A stretch of DNA of 10,466 nt from an uncultured Collinsella sp. (GTDB lineage Bacteria > Actinomycetota > Coriobacteriia > Coriobacteriales > Coriobacteriaceae): the NCBI GenBank assembly GCA_900541745.1, contig UQLA01000024.1, forward strand, positions 1-10,466, in the 5' to 3' direction. Below the pieces are notes generated by a model. It had not been told where the DNA came from, did no database searches, and was given only the letters and a program-made list of their open reading frames with translations. Shown in pieces: positions 6,036 through 10,466 of the stretch; position 1 is the stretch's first letter; each line of letters opens with the position of its first letter. A program made the translations under genes and the position numbers.

Positions 6036-6177
6036 TGCCTGGTCATCGGCAGCCTCATTTCTGTTGCAATCTCGTCTTTCAAGGCACCTTGCTCGCGCTG
6101 ACGGGTTCTCTCTTTCGTTGACGGAATCATCGGCGGTTCCGTTCTTGGCATCTCGCTGTTTTTGCCTGGTCATTGGC
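6024..6177 (+). repeat. 27-bp direct repeat flanking 100 bp between rnpB and yigZ
   Basis: Copies at 6024-6050 and 6151-6177 agree at 26 of 27 positions, beginning TCTCGCTGTTTTTGCC. Each follows an inverted repeat: the first the long hairpin 5928-6025, the second a small stem ACGGAA (6121-6126) with TTCCGT (6137-6142). It looks like a duplicated terminator tail or the relic of a duplication. No gene is visible in 5911-6266; the T-rich stretch 6150-6263 gives a hydrophobic reading frame without start or stop signals of its own. Confidence 0.6.
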
Positions 6178-6266
6178 GTTGCCGTTCTATTTACCGGGAT
6201 TATCGGTATGGCGTTTGCCGTATTATTGAGGCTGTTTGTTGCTTTGCTTGTTGTTGAGGGGCTTTG

Positions 6267-6902
6267 TTGGACAGCTATTTTACTCTGCAATCGAATATTG
6301 AGGCTTCGGGCGAGTTTGTGGACCGCAAGAGTCGGTTTATTGCTCAGCTGGTCCATATTGAGTCCGAGGATGAGGCGAATGCCTTTATCGAGATGGTTCG
6401 CAAGCGTCATTATGACGCTCGGCATAATGTTCCCGCGTGGATTTTGGTCGATGGACGCGAGCGCCAGAGCGATGATGGTGAGCCGAGCCGCACGAGCGGT
6501 ATGCCGACGCTCGAGGTGCTGCGTGGCGCGGGGCTCAAAAATGTTTGCTGCGTAGTGACGCGCTATTTTGGTGGCACGCTGTTGGGGCCTGGTGGCTTGG
6601 TGCGCGCCTATACCGCGGCGACGCAGGCGGCGGTGGCCGCGGCTCAGGAGGCCGGGCGGATCGTCGAGATGACAAGCGTCGTGCCGGTTGACGTGTATGT
6701 GGCCTATCCACAGTATGAGCAGGTGCTTCGCTTGGCGCAGGATTCGGGTGCCAAGGTTTCGGATACCGATTACGCGGATACCGTTACACTTCACTTGGTA
6801 TTTAAGGCGGGGGAGCAGGAGCCATTTTGCGCCAAGATGCGCGAGCTTATGGCGGGACGCGAGGAGATCGAGGTCGGCGCTCCCGAATTTGCCGAGTTCT
6901 GA
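6267..6902 (+). CDS. yigZ: YigZ / IMPACT family protein
   Basis: This conserved cytoplasmic family is related to the N-terminal half of eukaryotic IMPACT. Its bacterial role is poorly defined, with links to translation and to amino acid metabolism suggested. The protein (211 residues) has the UPF0029 domain at about 18-123 with KSRFIA (21-26), DARHNVPAW (50-58), SDDGEPSRTSG (68-78) and RYFGGTLLGPGGLVRAY (99-115). A DUF1949-like C-terminal domain follows at about 140-196. Length matches E. coli YigZ (about 204). The start is TTG; 6267 is preferred over the TTG at 6264 because GAGGGG (6256-6261) then lies 5 nt upstream rather than 2. It follows the repeat-rich gap after rnpB and ends in its own terminator, so it seems monocistronic. 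Confidence 0.92.
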   Translation: MDSYFTLQSNIEASGEFVDRKSRFIAQLVHIESEDEANAFIEMVRKRHYDARHNVPAWILVDGRERQSDDGEPSRTSGMPTLEVLRGAGLKNVCCVVTRYFGGTLLGPGGLVRAYTAATQAAVAAAQEAGRIVEMTSVVPVDVYVAYPQYEQVLRLAQDSGAKVSDTDYADTVTLHLVFKAGEQEPFCAKMRELMAGREEIEVGAPEFAEF

Positions 6903-6905
6903 CGG

Positions 6906-6957
6906 CGACGGCCGGCGTGCTTTTGGATGGATTCCAAGCGCGCCTGCCGTCGTTTTT
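6906..6957 (+). terminator. Intrinsic terminator of yigZ
   Basis: A 15-bp stem (6906-6920 with 6938-6952; one mismatch, one G-U) encloses a loop that folds again through TTGGA and TCCAA, and ends in TTTTT. It starts 3 bp after the yigZ stop and lies between two convergent genes; the minus strand has no T-run, so it serves yigZ mainly. Confidence 0.88.
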
Positions 6958-6970
6958 CTGTTGCTGCCGT

Positions 6971-7417
6971 TTACTCGGCGAGCTGCTTTAGCACATCGCA
7001 GGCGATCTCGATGGCATCGTCGATGCAACCGGGGCAGCTGCGGAGCGGACCCTTATCCGATCCGATGCCCTTGAGCGTGCCGCAGACGGTCGTCGTGTTC
7101 TTCTCGCCAAAACGCTTGGCGATTTCGCGCGACAGCTTGTAGGTCTGGCCCTTGGTCTTGGGGTTTTCCATGCCGTCGCTCATCACGAAGCCCATGATGG
7201 CCACGGCGCCCGAGATAGCGCCGCAGGTCTCGGTCATGCCACCCATGCCGGCACCAAAGCCCTCGGTGAGGGTAAAGGCGATCTGGGGGTCGAGTCCGAC
7301 GGCAGGCGCGAGGGTGCAGGCGACGGCCTGGGCGCAGTTAAAGCCGCGGGCGTGGTATTCGGCAGCCTGAGCCTGACAGGCGTTGATGTCGAGCTGGGCC
7401 GTATCGATTTGCTTCAT
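6971..7417 (-). CDS. C_GCAxxG_C_C family cysteine-rich protein
   Basis: This small family (148 residues here) is predicted to be redox-active or metal-binding, and is common in anaerobes; its precise function is not known. The typical pattern is visible: GFNCAQAV (Cys28), GAGMGGMTETCGAISGAVAIMG (Cys65), Cys112 in TTVCGTLKG, then the CPGC pair (Cys128, Cys131) and Cys140. No signal peptide is present, so it is cytoplasmic. The ATG at 7417 has a strong AAGGAG 7 nt upstream. An in-frame ATG at 7489 would add 24 residues (MKLSMITRTVTG...) outside the family domain; it has a weaker GAGG before it. The upstream 7-bp plus 4-bp hairpin (7431-7462) sits between the two starts. The gene diverges from metY and may share its control region. 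Confidence 0.85.
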   Translation of the reverse strand: MKQIDTAQLDINACQAQAAEYHARGFNCAQAVACTLAPAVGLDPQIAFTLTEGFGAGMGGMTETCGAISGAVAIMGFVMSDGMENPKTKGQTYKLSREIAKRFGEKNTTTVCGTLKGIGSDKGPLRSCPGCIDDAIEIACDVLKQLAE

Positions 7418-7430
7418 CGTTGTCTCCTTG

Positions 7431-7462
7431 GTCACGGTGTACCCGCCTATGGTACCCGTGAC
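7431..7462 (-). promoter_or_regulatory. Hairpin just upstream of the C_GCAxxG gene ribosome binding site
   Basis: GTCACGG (7431-7437) pairs with CCGTGAC (7456-7462), and inside it TACC (7440-7443) with GGTA (7451-7454), leaving a 7-nt loop and a small bulge. On the minus-strand transcript it ends right next to the AAGGAG of the gene at 7417. It could adjust translation, or separate an alternative start at 7489 from the main one. Confidence 0.35.
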
Positions 7463-7530
7463 GGTGCGTGTAATCATCGAGAGCTTCATGGATGCCTCAT
7501 TTTTATCTATCGAGCAAATGTCCAAGGCTT

Positions 7531-7559
7531 GAGATAAATGCCCCGGATCAATTTGTCTC
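7531..7559. promoter_or_regulatory. Candidate operator dyad between the C_GCAxxG gene and metY
   Basis: GAGATAAAT (7531-7539) and ATTTGTCTC (7551-7559) form a 9-bp inverted repeat with one mismatched pair and an 11-bp spacer, a spacing of about two helical turns between arm centres. It lies between divergent genes, where one dimeric regulator could control both. The regulator is unknown. Confidence 0.4.
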
Positions 7560-7580
7560 ATAACCTACCTTGGGGATGGG

Positions 7581-7609
7581 TTGAGAGGGGTGCAGGGTAG
7601 CGGTATCGT
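7581..7609 (+). promoter_or_regulatory. Probable metY promoter
   Basis: TTGAGA (7581-7586), a 17-bp spacer and TATCGT (7604-7609) match the housekeeping consensus well. Transcription would start near 7616, giving a leader of about 33 nt. That is too short for a SAM riboswitch or T-box, so control would be at the promoter. Confidence 0.55.
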
Positions 7610-7648
7610 GAACCGAATAAAAACGTAACCCAGGCAAGGGAGCTAGAT

Positions 7649-8932
7649 ATGAGCGAGCAGACCATCGGTACCACATGTGTTCAGGGCGGCTATCACCCGG
7701 GAGATGCGGAGCCGCGCCAGGTGCCCATCTACCAGTCCACCACGTGGAAGTACGACACGTCGGAGCACATGGGCAAGCTGTTTGACCTAGAGGAGTCGGG
7801 CTATTTCTACAGCCGTCTGCAGAACCCCACGTGCGATTTGGTTGCCGCCAAGATCTGCGAGATGGAGGGCGGTACCGCCGCGATGCTCACGAGCTCGGGC
7901 ATGGCGGCGAATTTCCTCGCGATCTTTAACGTGGCCGGTGCCGGCGATCACGTGGTCGCGAGCTCTGCCATCTACGGCGGTACCTACAACCTGCTCGCCC
8001 ATACTATGGAGCGCATGGGTCTGACCTGCACGTTCGTTGCCCCCGACTGCTCCGACGAGGAGCTCGAGGCAGCCTTCCAGCCCAACACCAAGCTCGTCTT
8101 TGGCGAGACCATCGCCAATCCCGCCCTCGCCGTGCTCGATATTGAGCGCTTTGCCAAGGCCGCGCATGACCACGGCGTGCCGCTGATGGTCGACAACACC
8201 TTCCCGACGCCCGTGATGTGCCGTCCCTTTGAGTGGGGCGCCGACATCGTGACGCACTCCACCACCAAGTACATGGATGGACATGCTGCCTACCTGGGCG
8301 GCGTGATCGTCGACCACGGTCAGTTTGACTGGATGGCCCATGCGGACAAGTTCCCGGGTCTTACCACGCCTGACGAGAGCTACCACGGCGTGACCTATGC
8401 CGAGAAGTTCGGTCGCGAGGGCGCCTTTATTACCAAGGCCACTGCGCAGCTTATGCGCGACCTCGGCCCCATGCAGAACCCGCAGGCGGCATTCTTCCTG
8501 AACAGCTCGCTCGAGAGCCTGCACGTGCGCATGCCGCGTCATTGTGAGAACGGCCTGGCCGTTGCCAAGTTCCTGCAGAGCCATCCCAAGGTGCGCTTCG
8601 TGAGCTATCCGGGCCTGGAGGGCGATAAGTACTATGACATCGCTCAGAAGTACATGCCCAACGGTACCTGCGGCGTTGTGAGCTTTGGCTTTAACGGTGG
8701 TCGTGCGGCGGCCGAGACCTTTATGAAGAGTCTTAAGCTCGCCCAGATCGCTACGCACGTGGCCGACGCCCGCACCTGCTGCCTGCATCCCGCTAATGCC
8801 ACGCATCGCCAGATGAACGATGAGGAGCTCATCGCCTGTGGCATCTCCGCCGACATGGTGCGCCTGTCGTGCGGTCTCGAGGACACGGCCGATCTGATTG
8901 CCGACCTTGAGCAGGCACTCGAGCAGTGCTAG
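7649..8932 (+). CDS. metY: O-acetylhomoserine aminocarboxypropyltransferase / sulfhydrylase
   Basis: This PLP enzyme makes homocysteine from O-acetylhomoserine and sulfide, the direct-sulfhydrylation route to methionine; it may also accept methanethiol. The 427-residue protein is the length of the MetY group rather than the shorter (about 380-400) cystathionine enzymes. PLP-binding Lys207 lies in HSTTKYMDGH, with Asp182 in VDNTFPTP to hold the pyridine ring, Tyr109 in SAIYGGTYN, Arg56 in YSRLQNPT for phosphate, and Arg405 in MVRLSCGLED for the substrate carboxylate. The insert DKFPGLTTPDESYHG (233-247) is typical of MetY. AAGGGAG lies 6 nt before the ATG. The short gap and terminator separate it from the MFS gene, with which it might be partly co-transcribed. 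Methionine gamma-lyase is the main alternative. Confidence 0.93.
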   Translation: MSEQTIGTTCVQGGYHPGDAEPRQVPIYQSTTWKYDTSEHMGKLFDLEESGYFYSRLQNPTCDLVAAKICEMEGGTAAMLTSSGMAANFLAIFNVAGAGDHVVASSAIYGGTYNLLAHTMERMGLTCTFVAPDCSDEELEAAFQPNTKLVFGETIANPALAVLDIERFAKAAHDHGVPLMVDNTFPTPVMCRPFEWGADIVTHSTTKYMDGHAAYLGGVIVDHGQFDWMAHADKFPGLTTPDESYHGVTYAEKFGREGAFITKATAQLMRDLGPMQNPQAAFFLNSSLESLHVRMPRHCENGLAVAKFLQSHPKVRFVSYPGLEGDKYYDIAQKYMPNGTCGVVSFGFNGGRAAAETFMKSLKLAQIATHVADARTCCLHPANATHRQMNDEELIACGISADMVRLSCGLEDTADLIADLEQALEQC

Positions 8933-8940
8933 GCTAGCTT

Positions 8941-9046
8941 CCTACAAGGTGCCGATGCTGGCAGAAAGCTTCGGCGACCTTTAGTTCCGATTCCGTAGGC
9001 GGGACCCCAATCGCGACTGTTCGCAGGCGATCGGGGCCCCGTTTTT
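8941..9046 (+). terminator. Structured leader and strong terminator between metY and the MFS gene
   Basis: The terminator stem pairs 9001-9014 with 9027-9040 (12 of 14 pairs) and is followed by GTTTTTG. It ends only 27 bp before the MFS start, too close for a promoter in between. Upstream lies a nested fold: CCTAC (8941-8945) with GTAGG (8995-8999), AAGGT (8946-8950) with ACCTT (8977-8981), CCGA (8952-8955) with TCGG (8971-8974). In addition GTTCC (8984-8988) can pair with GGGAC (9001-9005), which would break the terminator. It may simply end metY, or be an attenuator for the MFS gene. Confidence 0.6.
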
Positions 9047-9072
9047 GCGTTGCGCCACTCGAAAGGATGGAT

Positions 9073-10377
9073 ATGGAGAAAACCGCAGAGCAGCTGCGCC
9101 GCGAGCACATTGCCCTTGAGGGCGACACCCATGGCAAGAATAAATGGGCGATTCTGTTTACCGTGCTCATCATGACGTTTATGGTGTGTCTGGATTCGAC
9201 CGTCGTGACCGTGGCGCTGCCCGTGATGCAAAAGGAGCTGGGCGTGGGCCTCGATCGCATTCAGCTGGTGAGTTCGGTGTACCTGCTTGCGACATGCGTG
9301 GCCATGTTGCCGTTTGGCCGCCTGGGCGACGTGCGCGGCAAGGTGGGTGTGTTCCAGCTGGGCGTCATCGTCTTTACGGTTGGCTCGCTGCTGTGCGGCC
9401 TTTCGGCCTCGCTCGAGGTTCTTATCCTGGCACGCATTGTTCAGGGTGTCGGTTGCGCGGCGGCCATGGCTAACAACATGGGTATCATCACCGAGTCGTT
9501 TCCGGCGCGCGAGCGCGGTCGTGCTATGGGTATTCTCGCGACCTTCGTGGCCCTCGGCATGATGTGTGGCCCCGTGCTCGGCGGTATGCTGGTGGCAAGC
9601 TTTCCCTGGGAGAGTATCTTCCTCATCAACCTGCCCATTGGCGTCATCTCGTTTATCGTGGGGTTCTACACACTGCCGCATGTTAAGCCGGAGGCCGGCG
9701 AGCGCCCCATGTCGCTGGCGGAGGCCGCGCGTCGCTGCTTTGCAAATTCGGCCTTCACCATCAACCTTGCCTGCATGCTCATCGTGTTCGTTGGCATTGG
9801 CGCATCCGAGTTTATCCTGCCGTTCTATTTTCAGGACGCGCATGAGTTTGGTTCCGGCATCTCTGGACTGCTCTTTTTGGCACTACCGATGGTGAATGCC
9901 TTTATCGGTCCGCTATCGGGTACGGTTTCGGACCGTGTTGGCTGCGAGGGCCCCACGGCGGTTGGCCTGGGCGTGTACGTGTGCGGTCTTTTTGCGGTAA
10001 GCGCACTCGACGAGCACTCTTCCATCCCCGTGATCGTGTGCTGCGTCGCATTTATGTCGTGCGGTACGTCGATTTTCCAGAGCCCCAACAACTCGCTGTA
10101 TATGGGTTCGGCCCCGCGCGAGGCGCTCGGTTTTGCGGGCAGCTTGGGCAGCTTGGCGCGCTACGCCGGCATGGCACTCGGTATTACGGTGGCGTCGAAT
10201 ATCCTATATGGGCAGATGAGCGTGGCGATGGGCGAGGCCGTGACCAATTTTGTTGCGGGTCGTCCGGATGTGTTCCTGTTCGGCTTTCGCTCGGTGTTCT
10301 ACGTGCTCATGGCTGTGGCCGCTGTGGGCTTTGCGCTCGCCATGGTGCGTTTGATGGGGATATGCGTCCGCCATTAG
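9073..10377 (+). CDS. MFS transporter, DHA2 (EmrB/QacA-like) family
   Basis: This is an inner-membrane, probably proton-driven exporter; the substrate is unknown and drug efflux is only the family's common role. The 434-residue protein has the hallmarks of the first half: LDSTVVTVALP (40-50), motif A GRLGDVRGK (82-90), motif B RIVQGVGCAA (121-130), motif C GPVLGG (166-171) and the PWESIFLINLPIG block (178-190). The second half has GPLSGTVSDRVG (279-290). I count about 12 membrane segments, without the two extra central helices of 14-segment DHA2 pumps, which also explains its short length. The ATG at 9073 is chosen because GAAAGG lies 6 nt before it; the ATG at 9067 abuts that site. No adjacent regulator gene is visible. 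Confidence 0.9.
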   Translation: MEKTAEQLRREHIALEGDTHGKNKWAILFTVLIMTFMVCLDSTVVTVALPVMQKELGVGLDRIQLVSSVYLLATCVAMLPFGRLGDVRGKVGVFQLGVIVFTVGSLLCGLSASLEVLILARIVQGVGCAAAMANNMGIITESFPARERGRAMGILATFVALGMMCGPVLGGMLVASFPWESIFLINLPIGVISFIVGFYTLPHVKPEAGERPMSLAEAARRCFANSAFTINLACMLIVFVGIGASEFILPFYFQDAHEFGSGISGLLFLALPMVNAFIGPLSGTVSDRVGCEGPTAVGLGVYVCGLFAVSALDEHSSIPVIVCCVAFMSCGTSIFQSPNNSLYMGSAPREALGFAGSLGSLARYAGMALGITVASNILYGQMSVAMGEAVTNFVAGRPDVFLFGFRSVFYVLMAVAAVGFALAMVRLMGICVRH

Positions 10378-10397
10378 CTTGTGGGGGCAGGGTTGCC

Positions 10398-10437
10398 ATG
10401 AATCGGGCCTATCTACGGGTCTTGCGGCTTTATGGTG
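10398..10437 (+). CDS. Possible start of a further gene, cut by the window end
   Basis: An ATG at 10398 opens a frame beginning MNRAYLRVLRLYG that stays open to the end of real sequence at 10437. A G-rich stretch (GGGGGCAGGG, 10383-10392) lies 5 nt upstream and could serve as a ribosome binding site. Thirteen residues are too few to identify a family. Confidence 0.2.
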
Positions 10438-10466
10438 CTGTCTCTTATACACATCTGACGCTGCCG
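10438..10466. other. Nextera/Tn5 sequencing adapter left at the contig end
   Basis: The bases CTGTCTCTTATACACATCT (10438-10456) are the 19-bp Tn5 mosaic end, and the next ten, GACGCTGCCG, continue the Nextera transposase adapter. This is library sequence, not genome. Read on the minus strand it yields the tell-tale false N-terminus MYKRQ. Confidence 0.97.

Noticed and set aside
6064..6555. Hydrophobic frame after rnpB, possible small membrane protein
   Set aside because: The hydrophobic part (about 6150-6300) comes from T-rich non-coding DNA, has no ribosome binding site, and the frame then runs in the wrong frame through yigZ.
5955..7028. 357-codon open frame on the minus strand
   Set aside because: It spans a non-coding repeat region, yigZ in antisense, a terminator and the end of another gene.
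7787..8806. 339-codon open frame on the minus strand
   Set aside because: It is antisense to metY; His/Gly/Val-rich shadow with no ribosome binding site or domain.
8941..9046. T-box or SAM riboswitch before the MFS gene
   Set aside because: The conserved T-box antiterminator word and SAM aptamer core are absent; only generic stems and a terminator are visible.
8929..9843. 304-codon open frame on the minus strand
   Set aside because: It is antisense to the MFS gene and includes the terminator; very His- and Gln-rich, as expected of a complementary frame.
10204..10452. 82-codon minus-strand frame beginning MYKRQ
   Set aside because: Its start is translated from the sequencing adapter and the rest is antisense to the MFS gene.

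Overview
The window looks like a core-genome contig end from a gut coriobacterium, most likely Collinsella (inference from GC-rich coding, TTG and GTG starts, GAAAGG-type ribosome binding sites, a four-domain ribosomal protein S1 and the gene set). It is mostly housekeeping. I see no phage, insertion sequence, CRISPR array, toxin system or defence system.

Layout. 1-353: non-coding, with a hairpin at the left edge, three further hairpins and a pair of 14-bp repeats ahead of ndk. 354-758: ndk (+), then its terminator. 911-1378: rpiB (-), with its own terminator. 1379-1650: divergent rpiB/cyuA control region. 1651-2970: cyuA-type L-cysteine desulfidase (+), overlapping by 4 bp the stop of a convergent HAD-family phosphatase (2967-3725, -). 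3726-4041: non-coding, with a possible rpsA promoter and a leader able to form two mutually exclusive hairpins. 4042-5208: rpsA (+), terminator, then a structured unassigned stretch. 5549-5910: rnpB, the RNase P RNA. 5911-6266: non-coding, with a long imperfect inverted repeat and a 27-bp direct repeat. 6267-6902: yigZ/IMPACT family gene (+) and terminator. 6971-7417: small C_GCAxxG_C_C family cysteine protein (-), divergent from metY (7649-8932, +), O-acetylhomoserine sulfhydrylase. 8933-9072: a structured stretch ending in a strong terminator only about 27 bp before an MFS DHA2-type efflux gene (9073-10377, +). The last 29 bases (10438-10466) are Nextera/Tn5 adapter, not genome.

How the genes relate. 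Most are single-gene units with their own terminators. The loose metabolic thread is sulfur and cysteine: CyuA degrades cysteine to sulfide, pyruvate and ammonia; MetY can fix sulfide into homocysteine; and the cysteine-rich C_GCAxxG protein shares a divergent control region with metY. The most interesting non-coding signals are a motif TTTRKKNAAACGCT present four times in the control regions of ndk and rpiB/cyuA, the rpsA leader switch, the attenuator-like terminator before the MFS gene, and the repeat cluster after rnpB. None is a demonstrated new system.
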